This document shows, piece after piece, positions 54,937 through 63,956 of a DNA stretch of 64,000 nt. Below the pieces are notes generated by a model, which was given only the letters and a program-made list of their open reading frames with translations, was not told the origin of the DNA and searched no databases. A program made the translations under genes and the position numbers. How positions within the stretch are numbered: position 1 is the first letter of the stretch; each line of letters begins with the position of its first letter. The stretch spans positions 1 through 64,000 of the forward strand of contig NZ_RAQO01000005.1 in assembly GCF_003610775.1 (NCBI RefSeq). The letters are read 5' to 3'. Origin of the DNA: Alginatibacterium sediminis (GTDB lineage Bacteria; Pseudomonadota; Gammaproteobacteria; Enterobacterales; Celerinatantimonadaceae).

Positions 54937-56937
54937 GTGACCTTATTTTCGCCAGCAATCGCGATCAGCGACCGGATGGGTTTTAAATACAAGTTTATGC
55001 TGTGGGCGGCTTTGTTTTTGGTTCCGATTTTATACGGGTCTTACGCGCTACTAAGCAATGTTCAAGAGCAAATTTCTATTGCCAATGAAGAATTGGAAGG
55101 TTATTCGATCATTGAAAAAATTCCACATATCACTGCATTGATCGCCCAGCATCAACACCTCGCAACGAAGAAGAACATGGGCCAAGATGTATCAAGCTCA
55201 GAAATCCAAAGCCTGAAGTCAGAATTGCAGTCTCAATTAGCAACTGTCTCGCAACTTATCCCACCATCATTGCAAAATGATTTTGGCAATATCGAACAAG
55301 GTGTATTGGCGCTGGACGCAAACAAAGGCCCGTTATCTGCAATCCTGGATACCCACGAGCAAGCAGCTCGAGAAGTTCGCGCCCTGATTAATTCAATTTC
55401 GGTTGAAACTGGTGTGGTTAGGGATCCGCAAGTTAGCAGTTATTACTTGGTTGATATATCGATCAATCGATTACCGATGCTGCAAAGTTTAGTTGCTCGT
55501 TTACGTGATCGAGCTGGTGATGTGAGTGATTTTGGTATTTTGGATGCCGAAAGCTTAAGCGATTTGAGTTATCGTTCAGACAGTTCGGCTGAAGTTTTAA
55601 GTGATATGAATAAATCGACGCTGCAGCTGTACGCAGTTGATGACAAATATCAACGCGAGCTTGGTGCAGACTTAAGTCAAACCTTGTCAGCGTTAGAAAG
55701 CTTCGTGGAATTAATTCAAGTAGACATCATTAAGGACCAAGAAGTCCGAACCACGACCGAACAAATTTTCTCGTTGGCTAATTCGGCTTTACTTGGTTTG
55801 GAGCAATTACAAGAGCGTACTTGGCAAGAGTTTGGTCAAGAATTAAGTGCGCGTCATGACACCTTAGTCAAAAATAGTTGGGTCACAATAATTGCTTTGA
55901 TTATAATTTTACTGATCTGCGTTTATTTCATGGTCGGTGCCTACCTTTCGGTTCGTCGCACGGTTAAACAAATACGTATGGTAGCGGCTAAAGTAAATCG
56001 TGGTGAACTCGACCAAGACTGTGTGATTTACGGGCGTGATGAACTCGCCGACATCGCCAAGGATTACAACGCCACATTTAACGCATTGCGCAGTTTACTT
56101 GAGCAAGTAACACTGAGTTCAAATCAAATGCTTAGCGCAGTTGAGAGCATCTCAGAAACCTCCATTAACGTACGCAAAGCGATCGATGAACAACAAAGCC
56201 AAACCCATCAAGTTGCCACCGCAGTTTCAGAAATGACTGCAACGGCAGGCAGTATGGCTGCTGATGCTCAGCAAGGTGCTGAATCAACACTTGCTTCACA
56301 ACAAGCAGTTGCAAATGGCCAAGCCATTGTTGGCGAAACGATAACCACCATTAATGAGATTAATAATGAAGTAACCATCACTTCAGAACTGGTGAATAAG
56401 TTACAACAAAGTAGCGAAGAGATCGGTGGCGTGGTTGATGTTATCCGCAACATTGCCGGGCAAACCAACCTACTTGCATTAAACGCTGCTATTGAAGCGG
56501 CTCGAGCGGGAGAGCAGGGACGTGGTTTTGCAGTTGTCGCTGATGAAGTTCGGACATTAGCGAGCCGCACCCAAAGCTCAACCGATGAAATTCAAAACAT
56601 GATCGAAGGTTTACAAACAGGTGCTCGAGAGTCATTCGATGCTATGCAAAGTGCTACCCAGAGAGCCAGTAGTGGCGTGGAGCAAGCTCAAGAAGCGCGA
56701 AGTTCTTTAGACGACATTACCCAAAGAGTAGACGTCGTGGTTGGTATTAACACCAATATTGCAAGTGCCATCGAAGAGCAAAGTATGGTGATGAGTGATG
56801 TTGAGCAAAACGTTGTACAAATTTCCGATGGAGCGAATGCAGCCATGGGAGTTGTTGAGGACGCTAGTCGCGCAGGAGATAGCATTCGAGACGAAGTAGA
56901 GACCTTGCAAAAATTAGTGTCTCGCTATCATCTCTAG
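54937..56937 (+). CDS. methyl-accepting chemotaxis protein
   Basis: This 666-residue chemoreceptor starts with GTG at 54937, with AGGA eight bases upstream. The first transmembrane segment is at about residues 19-40. A helical periplasmic domain follows (about 41-310), then the second transmembrane segment at about 316-340, a HAMP domain and the methylation and signalling helices. The hairpin tip [33 protein letters not shown] is fully conserved. There is no C-terminal pentapeptide for CheR/CheB docking. The ligand is unknown. No che genes are in the window. Confidence 0.92.
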   Translation: MTLFSPAIAISDRMGFKYKFMLWAALFLVPILYGSYALLSNVQEQISIANEELEGYSIIEKIPHITALIAQHQHLATKKNMGQDVSSSEIQSLKSELQSQLATVSQLIPPSLQNDFGNIEQGVLALDANKGPLSAILDTHEQAAREVRALINSISVETGVVRDPQVSSYYLVDISINRLPMLQSLVARLRDRAGDVSDFGILDAESLSDLSYRSDSSAEVLSDMNKSTLQLYAVDDKYQRELGADLSQTLSALESFVELIQVDIIKDQEVRTTTEQIFSLANSALLGLEQLQERTWQEFGQELSARHDTLVKNSWVTIIALIIILLICVYFMVGAYLSVRRTVKQIRMVAAKVNRGELDQDCVIYGRDELADIAKDYNATFNALRSLLEQVTLSSNQMLSAVESISETSINVRKAIDEQQSQTHQVATAVSEMTATAGSMAADAQQGAESTLASQQAVANGQAIVGETITTINEINNEVTITSELVNKLQQSSEEIGGVVDVIRNIAGQTNLLALNAAIEAARAGEQGRGFAVVADEVRTLASRTQSSTDEIQNMIEGLQTGARESFDAMQSATQRASSGVEQAQEARSSLDDITQRVDVVVGINTNIASAIEEQSMVMSDVEQNVVQISDGANAAMGVVEDASRAGDSIRDEVETLQKLVSRYHL

Positions 56938-56997
56938 GCCAGCTAAGTAGCTGGTTAGCAATTGGATCTATCCGCTATTCAAGTTAATAGCCCATTG

Positions 56998-57048
56998 TTA
57001 GTGTCGATAAGCTTAGGTTACTATCAATCTAGGCTTCATCGACACTAA
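56998..57048. repeat. long imperfect inverted repeat just upstream of ycjX
   Basis: TTAGTGTCGAT-AAGC (56998-57012) pairs with GCTT-c-ATCGACACTAA (57033-57048): a 15-bp stem with a single bulged C and a 20-base loop, ending 12 bases before the ycjX start. A smaller hairpin CCAGCT/AGCTGG (56939-56954) follows the chemoreceptor stop. The large one has no T-run. It could be a terminator for the receptor gene or a control element in the ycjX leader. Confidence 0.6.
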
Positions 57049-57060
57049 TGGCATCGCAAT

Positions 57061-58467
57061 ATGAGCTCCAAAGGCTTAGAGCAACGCATTAAAAGTACCT
57101 TAAAGGCACAGCAAAAGAGTTTAGAAAAATTTGGTCATCGTTTAGTTGGTGACCGAGTTTGTATCGGTGTAACCGGTTTAAGCAAAGCAGGTAAAACCAG
57201 TTTTGTGACGAGCCTTATCTACCAACTAATGAATCCGCAACATGCCTTACTTCCTAGTTTTACCCCCGCATTAAAAGGTCAGTTACTTGGCGCCAAACTG
57301 TGCTCAGCTAGTGGTGACTTTGTTGACTTTAACTATGACGCTAGTTTGAACTCGCTTAGCCAAATTCCAGCAAGCTGGCCCAAAGCTACGTCGGCATTAA
57401 GTCATATTGAGTTAGAACTTCGCTATAAACGAAGTCGTCGGGGCCTATTTAATTTAGGGTCTGATACGCAATCGCTTATACTGGAAATACGCGACTATCC
57501 TGGCGAATGGCTACTTGACCTCCCAATGCTGGGTTTAGATTTCCAACAATGGTCGCAGCATCAGTTTGAGCAAGCCTCAAGTGAGCAGCGATGTAAATTC
57601 TCATCAAGTATCATCAGCAAACTAAGCGCCTTAGATTTAAGTTCAGACTTTGAGCCTGAACTTGCTGATGATCTAATGCGTGAATATCAGCAATACCTTC
57701 TTCATTGCCAAGACCAAGGCTTAGTTATGTTGCAACCTGGGCGTTTACTGATGCCCGAACGCGACAAACAATGGTTGGCCTTCTTTCCAGGTCAACTTGA
57801 TCCTAATATTCGTTATGCAAGTACGAGCTGGGCAAGCGTCTTGGAGCAACGGTATAAAGCTTATCTTAAACAAGTGGTGCAGCCATTCTACCAAGACGTC
57901 TTCTCTGGCGTTGATCGACAAATAGTGTTGGTGGATATTTTAGCTAGTTTGTCCGGTGGCCCAGGTGTTTTTGAAGATACTCGGCAAGCTCTAACAGCAG
58001 TACTTGAAAGCTTTAACTATGGTAAAAACTCTCTATTAAGCCGGTGGTTTAGCCCTAGAATTGAGCGTTTACTCATTGCTGCTACCAAGATTGATCAAGT
58101 TTTGCCAGAACAACACGAAAATGTGCGCTCTTTAGTTGCACAATTAACTGCGAAAGCTTATCGAGAAGCCAAATTTGAAAGCATAGAGTTTCAGTGCGAG
58201 GCATTTGCGGCAATACGCGCAAGTAGTATCGAGCCTTATCAGGGAAAATCGATGCTCAAAGGGGTCGTAGAAGGGGGAGGGGCCGCGTTGTTATCACACC
58301 CTCAAATCCCGAGCCATCTACCTGAGACTGAGCAATGGCAAGAGTTACTAAACTGGAAGCCTAAACGATTGCTACCGCCTCCGGGACTTAAACTAGACCA
58401 AGGTAAAAGCCTGCCACATATTCGTATGGATACAATTATTCGAGAGTTAATCGGAGATCGATTTTAA
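57061..58467 (+). CDS. ycjX: YcjX family P-loop GTPase-like protein
   Basis: YcjX is a conserved NTPase of the DUF463 family whose expression in enterics belongs to the Psp envelope-stress regulon. The 468-residue protein shows RVCIGVTGLSKAGKTSFVTSL with the P-loop at 39-46, LEIRDYPGEWLLDLPML, LVDILASLSGGPGVFEDT and AATKIDQVLPEQHENV, all family hallmarks. The stop overlaps the start of ycjF by one base. No psp genes or sigma-54 promoter are visible here. Confidence 0.92.
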   Translation: MSSKGLEQRIKSTLKAQQKSLEKFGHRLVGDRVCIGVTGLSKAGKTSFVTSLIYQLMNPQHALLPSFTPALKGQLLGAKLCSASGDFVDFNYDASLNSLSQIPASWPKATSALSHIELELRYKRSRRGLFNLGSDTQSLILEIRDYPGEWLLDLPMLGLDFQQWSQHQFEQASSEQRCKFSSSIISKLSALDLSSDFEPELADDLMREYQQYLLHCQDQGLVMLQPGRLLMPERDKQWLAFFPGQLDPNIRYASTSWASVLEQRYKAYLKQVVQPFYQDVFSGVDRQIVLVDILASLSGGPGVFEDTRQALTAVLESFNYGKNSLLSRWFSPRIERLLIAATKIDQVLPEQHENVRSLVAQLTAKAYREAKFESIEFQCEAFAAIRASSIEPYQGKSMLKGVVEGGGAALLSHPQIPSHLPETEQWQELLNWKPKRLLPPPGLKLDQGKSLPHIRMDTIIRELIGDRF

Positions 58468-59456
58468 TGACTGACAATAAAAATGACCCCTATTTCGTCG
58501 CTCTTGATGAAACCATCGAAACAGCACCTGAGTCGCTTTCTGATGGCCTAGATCTTGAGGATAATCCTAGGCAATTTAAGCTAGAGCGTGTTGCACTTAA
58601 AGGAATGCGCACCTTTGCTCGCCTGTTTTTTTTGCTGCTATTCTCATTTGCAGCATGGGAACTGTGGCAGATGCACGTTTTTTTAAGCGCTATCCACTGG
58701 GGACTCAGCTTAGCGTTATGGTTGTTGCTAGCCTTACTTGGCTTATACACCCTACAGGTGTTTCGAAGCTTGCGTGCGAGTATGAATGACGGCGAACAAA
58801 TCAATAGCTTGCAAACGCAAGCGAAGCAACTGCAAAGCCAACGGCAAGTCGGCGGATCTAAACACTATGTTTCAAGCTTGGAAAAGCTATATCAAGGTAA
58901 GCCCCAAGCGGAGCTATTGACACAAACCTTAGCTCTGATTCAAGACTATCATGACGATCGAGAGGTATTACACATTATCGATGCACATGTGATGCAACCT
59001 TTAGACGAACAAGCTCTGGCTGTGGTAAGTCGTTACAGTAAACGCACTGGGGTTATGGTTGCGATTAGCCCGTTAGTGATTGCGGATTTACTGCTAGCAC
59101 TGCTAAATTCATTTCGCATGGTTGACGAATTAGCGCAAATTTATGGCATAAGACCCAGTTTTCTAGGCCGAATCAAACTGTCGCGCATGATCGTGAAACA
59201 TTTAGCCTGGGTTGGCGTTTCGGAAATAGGTAGTGACATGGTTGCAGATGTAAGCTCGGGATTACTTGGCAATGCGAGTAGTCGAGCTGCTCAAGGTATT
59301 GGTGTGGGTTTATATAATGCTCGTATTGGTATTCAGACTATGAGGGTTTGCCGTCCAATCCCATTTACTCAAGAACAGCGCCCTAAACTTAAACAAGCGA
59401 TACAAGGCATTAGCAGTTTTATCGGTAAGCAATTAGATAAGCCTAAGTCACCATAA
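58467..59456 (+). CDS. ycjF: YcjF family membrane protein (DUF697)
   Basis: This is the usual partner of YcjX. The 329-residue inner-membrane protein has a polar N-terminus and two transmembrane segments (about residues 52-95: FFLLLFSFAAWELW and LSLALWLLLALLGLYTL). Its DUF697 region has VMVAISPLVIADLLLALLNSFRMVDELAQIYGIRP and ends with CRPIPF. Function is unknown. The coding end overlaps that of hmuV on the other strand by 14 bases. Confidence 0.9.
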   Translation: MTDNKNDPYFVALDETIETAPESLSDGLDLEDNPRQFKLERVALKGMRTFARLFFLLLFSFAAWELWQMHVFLSAIHWGLSLALWLLLALLGLYTLQVFRSLRASMNDGEQINSLQTQAKQLQSQRQVGGSKHYVSSLEKLYQGKPQAELLTQTLALIQDYHDDREVLHIIDAHVMQPLDEQALAVVSRYSKRTGVMVAISPLVIADLLLALLNSFRMVDELAQIYGIRPSFLGRIKLSRMIVKHLAWVGVSEIGSDMVADVSSGLLGNASSRAAQGIGVGLYNARIGIQTMRVCRPIPFTQEQRPKLKQAIQGISSFIGKQLDKPKSP

Positions 59457-60219
59457 TGCATCCGAGTTGTGGGTGGGTGTGGATCATTGCTTTGTAGCCA
59501 AAAGCTTCATGTATATTATCTTGCGTCAGTACCTGCTCAGCACTACCGTCTGCGATCACTCGACCTTGGTGCATTAGGATCAAACGCTGGCAGTATCTCG
59601 CTGCCAGGTTAAGGTCATGCACAATGCTAATAACACAGGCGCCTTGTTCGCTTCGGTTCTGAGCTGAACGCATAAGCTGATGCTGATGAGCAATATCCAG
59701 TGAGGCAGTGGGCTCATCAAGCAGTAGTATTTGTTGCGATGGCTTACACTCGAAAATTTGTGCCTGAATGCGAGCAAAATGGCAGCGCTGCTTTTCTCCG
59801 CCAGATAGTTTTAAATAATTTTGCTGAGCCAAGTGATTTAAGTCACTGTCATTGAGTAGTTGATTGAGCGCCAATTGTTGCTGTTGACGGCTAAATTTAT
59901 GATTTTGTAAACCAAGCAGTATTAATTCACTTACGCTAAAACCAAAGCTAAGACTAGATTGCTGGGGCAAGACGGTAAAACAGCGTGCCAGTTCTGTGCT
60001 AGGCCATTGGGACAAGAGACGCTGGTGGATATGGACTTGTCCCTCAACTGGACTGAGTACGCCGCTGGCTAGCTGAAACAAACTACTTTTGCCTGCACCA
60101 TTGGCCCCAAGAATCGCACAATGTTGGTTTGGCCAAAACTTCAAACTAAATTGCTCAAATAAATGGCGTTCGGCATAGCTAAAACTAATATCTTGTAGTG
60201 CGAGACTAGCTTGGTTCAT
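59443..60219 (-). CDS. hmuV: heme ABC transporter ATP-binding protein
   Basis: This ATPase belongs to a heme/iron-siderophore importer. The 258-residue protein has Walker A GANGAGKS (38-45), signature LSGGEKQRCHFARI and Walker B ILLLDEPTASLD followed by VHDLNLAARYC. The signature form LSGGE(K/Q)QR and the LPQQSSLSFGFSVSELI Q-loop region favour the HmuV branch over vitamin B12 BtuD. It follows the permease by 10 bases. No binding protein gene is adjacent. Confidence 0.86.
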   Translation of the reverse strand: MNQASLALQDISFSYAERHLFEQFSLKFWPNQHCAILGANGAGKSSLFQLASGVLSPVEGQVHIHQRLLSQWPSTELARCFTVLPQQSSLSFGFSVSELILLGLQNHKFSRQQQQLALNQLLNDSDLNHLAQQNYLKLSGGEKQRCHFARIQAQIFECKPSQQILLLDEPTASLDIAHQHQLMRSAQNRSEQGACVISIVHDLNLAARYCQRLILMHQGRVIADGSAEQVLTQDNIHEAFGYKAMIHTHPQLGCIMVT

Positions 60220-60229
60220 GTATCTATCC

Positions 60230-61297
60230 CTAGCCTAGACTCTGGCGTTGTTTTAGCAAAAGTAGAATGAAAAATGGCGCGCCTAAAATGCTAGTTAGTA
60301 CGCCAACAGGCAATTCGATCGGAACCAGTATGGTGCGTGCGATTAAATCTGCAGCTAGCATCAGAACCGCACCGAGCAGGGCGCAATTTGGGATCAAATA
60401 GCGGTGACTCACTCCAAACATGAGACGGACTAAATGGGGCACTACTAAACCAACAAAGGCGATAATTCCAACACTAGCAACGCTAACCGCGACCAATAGT
60501 GCTACTAAGCATATGATTTGGGTTTTTAAAGCCGATACATTAATACCCAAGTAGCGGGCTTCTGCCTCACCTAGTAATAAGGTGTCCAAATGCTGGGAAC
60601 GCCAAATAAATATTGGTAATGTAAATGCGAAACAAACCGCGCAAAGCCATACCTGATTCCAACTTGCGCCATTAAGACTCCCCATTTGCCACGAACTTAG
60701 CTGCCGCAAAGTTTGGTCATCAGCGAGGTAGCTCAGCAAACTGATGACGGCGCCGCTGACAGCAGTAATAGCTATGCCGGCTAACAACATCATCATCACG
60801 GAGGTTCCGTTGTTATTTTGTGCGAGTTGATAAACTAATGCGGTGGCAAGCAAACCACACACAAAAGCAGCGCAGGGGATTAGCAGTGAACTCGCACCAT
60901 ACAAATATTGAATATCTAGTTTCGACAACAAGTAGATAGCTAGAGCTGCACCGAGTGCAGCGCCACTTGATACGCCAATGACCGCAGGCTCAGCAAGCGG
61001 ATTACGGAAAATCCCCTGTATAACCGCGCCAGTGCTCGCTAGCATAGCTCCAATGAGTAATGCTAATAGCGTCCGTGGCATTCGCAGTTGCCAAATCACG
61101 GTCTGAACTTGGGCATCACTAGCGCTTAGATTTAGGATGGACCAAAGCTGACTTAGGCTTAGATCAAAACTACCTTTGGTTAACGAAAAGGCGACCAATA
61201 ATAATAGGGCGGCAGTTAAGCTCAGGCTTATTCTAGATTTACGCCTTGGACCAGCATGGTTCGCTATGGTGTGCTCTCTAGGCGCGTTATTTTTCAT
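60230..61297 (-). CDS. hmuU: heme/iron ABC transporter permease, FecCD family
   Basis: This is the permease of the importer, 355 residues with about ten hydrophobic segments. FecCD-family motifs are visible: LRMPRTLLALLIGAMLASTGAVIQGIFRNPLAEP, GVSSGAALGA, WQMGSLNGASW, and FVGLVVPHLVRLMFG, with LPVGVLTSILGAPFF at the end. A Fur box lies 45 bases upstream. hmuT and a TonB receptor gene are absent here, so they must be elsewhere if the system is complete. Confidence 0.87.
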   Translation of the reverse strand: MKNNAPREHTIANHAGPRRKSRISLSLTAALLLLVAFSLTKGSFDLSLSQLWSILNLSASDAQVQTVIWQLRMPRTLLALLIGAMLASTGAVIQGIFRNPLAEPAVIGVSSGAALGAALAIYLLSKLDIQYLYGASSLLIPCAAFVCGLLATALVYQLAQNNNGTSVMMMLLAGIAITAVSGAVISLLSYLADDQTLRQLSSWQMGSLNGASWNQVWLCAVCFAFTLPIFIWRSQHLDTLLLGEAEARYLGINVSALKTQIICLVALLVAVSVASVGIIAFVGLVVPHLVRLMFGVSHRYLIPNCALLGAVLMLAADLIARTILVPIELPVGVLTSILGAPFFILLLLKQRQSLG

Positions 61298-61341
61298 CGT
61301 AATGTGGAATAATCCCTAGCTGTTACATTTTCTATAAAAAA

Positions 61342-61360
61342 GATAATGAGAATCACTTGC
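61342..61360. promoter_or_regulatory. Fur box
   Basis: GATAATGAGAATCACTTGC matches 15 of 19 positions of the classical GATAATGATAATCATTATC Fur box. It lies upstream of hmuU on the minus strand and overlaps a possible plus-strand promoter. Iron-replete repression is expected. Confidence 0.75.
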
Positions 61361-61385
61361 ATTAAACTTAAATGCGATCTATTCT
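61357..61385 (+). promoter_or_regulatory. candidate plus-strand promoter next to the Fur box
   Basis: TTGCAT (61357-61362), 17 bases, TATTCT (61380-61385). It reads away from hmuU towards a structured stretch that ends in a good terminator. Its -35 overlaps the Fur box by 4 bases. Confidence 0.4.
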
Positions 61386-61391
61386 TATTCG

Positions 61392-61580
61392 TACTTGAGC
61401 TTTGGTCGGTCCAAGTATGGCATAAGTAGTTGATGTTCATGAGTGTAGCGCATTGTACATGAAGAATATTCATTGCCGTTGTTTGTTTAATCCGGTACGA
61501 AAGTACTCTCTCCACACGCAGCGAAAGCTGATTTTAAGTCAATTTTGACGATGGCAAGCATTAGCTTGCCATTTTTTTTA
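61392..61580 (+). ncRNA. candidate Fur-controlled structured small RNA
   Basis: No protein gene fits this stretch. On the plus strand it offers a promoter, a 5' stem TACTTG/CAAGTA (61392-61417) and two hairpins closed by GAAA tetraloops: GTAC-GAAA-GTAC (61495-61506) and CAGC-GAAA-GCTG (61519-61530). A dyad GTCAA-TT-TTGAC (61538-61549) and a terminator (61551-61579) follow. Length would be about 185-190 nt, in the range of RyhB-type RNAs of Vibrio. CATT-rich single-stranded segments occur near 61451-61475, but I cannot match the RyhB core with certainty. The terminator overlaps the 3' end of the gene on the other strand. Confidence 0.42.
61551..61579 (+). terminator. plus-strand intrinsic terminator
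   Basis: ATGGCAAGC (61551-61559), loop of four, GCTTGCCAT (61564-61572), then a run of eight T (61572-61579). The T-run is on the plus strand only, so it is oriented to end a plus-strand RNA and not the desulfhydrase mRNA, whose last codons it overlaps. Confidence 0.7.
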
Positions 61581-62514
61581 GCATTCGTTCATAACGTGGC
61601 AGCATACTTTGGTTGGCAAGCAAGCCCCCTTGGTGTAAATAAAGTATTGGATTAGCATCACTACTTGTCAATTGACCTTGATTGAGTGCTTTAGCCAAGA
61701 AATACCAGGCGATCGGGTCGTAGAGCAACTCAAATTCTATCTGTGTTGTTGCTTGTACATGTTGCCAAATATTAAATAGCTCGATGTGAGGCTTGCCAAA
61801 GCGAAACTTTCGGTCTTCGAAATTAGGTAAAATCTGAATCCGTTGCGAATCAATTGACAAATTTTTCCATTGTTGGCGTAAATAAGCCACATCGGCAACA
61901 CATGGACAAGTAATGACTTGCACAGCAAGTTGAAGCGCTTCGAAACTATCAGCCAAAAATCCGGCGGTAGTCCCGGTCCCAGAAGGTAGTACTAATTGTA
62001 ACTTTGAAAGTTTCTTTTCATGCATCCACTGTTCAATTTCCAAAGCTAAGCGGTGAACACCAAAACGTGCTTCAACACCAAAACCGCCTTCGTGGATAAA
62101 CAAGGTCTTGTCAGTACATTGTTGTTCGATCGCTTTTAAGTGAGCATGAAATGCTGTGGTTGATTGTTTTTCTGAGCTTTGCCGAAAAGGGATGATCCTA
62201 GCACCTAATGCTAATGCTTGAGCGAAATTGGCGCTTGGATGGTCTTGAAGGTGCTTTGGAATGTGCTCACAATGATATTCAAGTTCCCAACTGCGCAAAT
62301 CACACAGGGCGGCCAAACTATACAAAGAGTTAGCTTGAATCGAACCGTAGGCCACAACTTTATCAACTAATTGGGTGTTTAAATTTAGGTAGTACTGGAA
62401 TTTTCGGGCTTTGTTTCCGGAGAATTGGGCATGCAATAGATCATCGCGCTTAATGTAAAGACTATTATTTTCGAACTGCATGCTTTGAATGGGGGATGGG
62501 GAGAGTTGGATCAT
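61561..62514 (-). CDS. PLP-dependent D-cysteine desulfhydrase / ACC deaminase family enzyme
   Basis: This 317-residue fold-type II PLP enzyme resembles D-cysteine desulfhydrase (DcyD) and ACC deaminase. Key parts are LYIKRDDLLH, FSGNKARKFQYYL with the PLP-binding Lys35, GSIQANSLYSLAALC where the family usually has SNH, and LPSGTGTTAGFLADS for phosphate binding. The end carries LYDPIAWYFLAKAL and ILYLHQGGLLAN. The substitution of QANS for the usual QSNH loop may change the substrate. No neighbour explains its role. Confidence 0.78.
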   Translation of the reverse strand: MIQLSPSPIQSMQFENNSLYIKRDDLLHAQFSGNKARKFQYYLNLNTQLVDKVVAYGSIQANSLYSLAALCDLRSWELEYHCEHIPKHLQDHPSANFAQALALGARIIPFRQSSEKQSTTAFHAHLKAIEQQCTDKTLFIHEGGFGVEARFGVHRLALEIEQWMHEKKLSKLQLVLPSGTGTTAGFLADSFEALQLAVQVITCPCVADVAYLRQQWKNLSIDSQRIQILPNFEDRKFRFGKPHIELFNIWQHVQATTQIEFELLYDPIAWYFLAKALNQGQLTSSDANPILYLHQGGLLANQSMLPRYERMLKKMAS

Positions 62515-62561
62515 GATAATTCACCAAAATGTAATAAGTCATGCTAAGTTTTGTCAAAATG

Positions 62562-62615
62562 AAGCGATCTTTTTTCCCACAGAATCTGTTATCAAGTCTG
62601 TGGATAAGATCGCTT
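62562..62615. repeat. compound palindrome with a perfect DnaA-box nonamer
   Basis: Outer arms AAGCGATCTT (62562-62571) and AAGATCGCTT (62606-62615) enclose inner arms CCACAGA (62577-62583) and TCTGTGG (62597-62603). The sequence TGTGGATAA at 62599-62607 is the complement of the consensus DnaA box TTATCCACA. Each outer arm holds a GATC. A further short inverted repeat TAGAC/GTCTA follows (62615-62640). The rest of the gap 62515-62765 shows no gene. Confidence 0.55.
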
Positions 62616-62765
62616 AGACCGCTAAAAAACACGGCGTCTAGACGATATCAAAATGGCGTCAATCGTAGCACTTCACTTTAGTTATAAATTTCTTTTTATC
62701 TATATTTTCGATTGCTTAATTGACATCCCCTAGGAACAGGGATCATAGCCAAATGATCTTAGTTT

Positions 62766-63956
62766 CTAATCGACAACACATAAAAATCCCTTTAGATAAT
62801 AACCCTCCGGATAGGCCCCACCCACCGGATGATCTTCTGCTTGTTCCAAACTTTTAATAAAGCGAATTTGTCGGCCTGCATCTAAGGCCGCATCAGCCAT
62901 TATCTTTTGGAACAAGTCACGTGGCATAAGGCCTGAGCACGAATAGCTTGCCAGTAAGCCACCTTTCGGAAGTAATGCCATTGCGTGCATATTAATATCT
63001 TTGTAACCGCGGCTGGCTTTGGCAAGGGATGCCTTACTGTCTACGAATTTTGGAGGATCAAGAACGATCAAGTCGAAGCTTACTTTTTGTTCTTTATAGA
63101 CGCGCAATTGCGCAAATACATCAGCGTTGAGGTTGACTAAGCGTTGGGTATCGAGTTGGTTTATTTCAGCGTTTTTAGCTGCTAGTTCTAAGGCTGGAGC
63201 AGATACATCAACATTAGTGACTTTACTCGCTCCGCCAGCCAGTGCATAAGTTCCAAATCCTCCACTGTAAGAGAAACAGTTCAATACATTTTTACCTTTG
63301 GATAAACTGCCGATCAGTTTGCGATTATTTCGTTGGTCAAGGTAGTAACCAGTTTTATGACCTGATTCTATATTCACCAATAGCTGAAGACCGTTTTCTT
63401 GGATTATCATTGGCTGTGCAGGTAATTGGCCGTGTATAACACCTACACGGGGCTCTAATCCTTCTTTTTTGCGTACATCGACATCAGAGCGCTCATAGAT
63501 GCAGCATTGCGGATAGAGTTTTATCAATGCGTCGATTATTGTTTGTCGATGGAATTCAGCGCCAGCGCTTAGTAGTTGCAACACCAACACGTCTGCGTAA
63601 CGATCAATCGTGATCCCCGGTAGTTGATCGTTTTCTCCAGCGACTAAACGATAGCTATCACCCTCACTAAAACGTGCTAGTAAGCCTCTTAACGATTGAG
63701 CGCTTTTAATACGGGCTTCAAAGAACTTGCTATCTATTTTTTGTTTACGCTCAAAACTCCACGCGCGGGCACGGATTTGAGAGTTGGGCGAGTAAGCTGC
63801 GCGAGCTAACCATTGACCAGAAGCTGAAACCACGTCGACTGTTTCGCCCAATTGAGGCTCGCCGTCTATTTTAGAGATGGCTTTGGAGAATATCCAAGGA
63901 TGGCGACGTAGCAGTGACTTTTCGCGTTTGGGATTCAGTACAATAGTGGCGCTCAT
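62766..63956 (-). CDS. rlmI: 23S rRNA (cytosine-1962-C5) methyltransferase RlmI
   Basis: RlmI methylates C1962 of 23S rRNA. The 396 residues equal the E. coli length. The N-terminal PUA domain (about 1-75) begins VLNPKREKSLLRRHPWIFSKAI. The central RlmI region holds LVAGENDQLPGITIDRYAD. The Rossmann methyltransferase has VLNCFSYSGGFGTYAL and DLIVLDPPKFVDSK (motif IV). The catalytic-type cysteine lies in YSCSGLM. AGGAG precedes the ATG at 63956. The last 44 bases of the window hold only its upstream region. Confidence 0.94.
   Translation of the reverse strand: MSATIVLNPKREKSLLRRHPWIFSKAISKIDGEPQLGETVDVVSASGQWLARAAYSPNSQIRARAWSFERKQKIDSKFFEARIKSAQSLRGLLARFSEGDSYRLVAGENDQLPGITIDRYADVLVLQLLSAGAEFHRQTIIDALIKLYPQCCIYERSDVDVRKKEGLEPRVGVIHGQLPAQPMIIQENGLQLLVNIESGHKTGYYLDQRNNRKLIGSLSKGKNVLNCFSYSGGFGTYALAGGASKVTNVDVSAPALELAAKNAEINQLDTQRLVNLNADVFAQLRVYKEQKVSFDLIVLDPPKFVDSKASLAKASRGYKDINMHAMALLPKGGLLASYSCSGLMPRDLFQKIMADAALDAGRQIRFIKSLEQAEDHPVGGAYPEGYYLKGFLCVVD

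Noticed and set aside
61294-61515. Open frame of 73 codons on the minus strand upstream of hmuU
   Set aside because: It crosses the Fur box, has no ribosome site and no recognisable sequence features.
62528-62557. Promoter for the desulfhydrase gene (TTGACA, 18 bases, TACATT on the minus strand)
   Set aside because: The start site would fall inside or beyond the ribosome site, leaving almost no leader; too doubtful to list as a feature.
62562-62615. A replication origin
   Set aside because: Only one perfect DnaA nonamer, no AT-rich unwinding region and no origin-type neighbours such as dnaA, mioC or mnmG.
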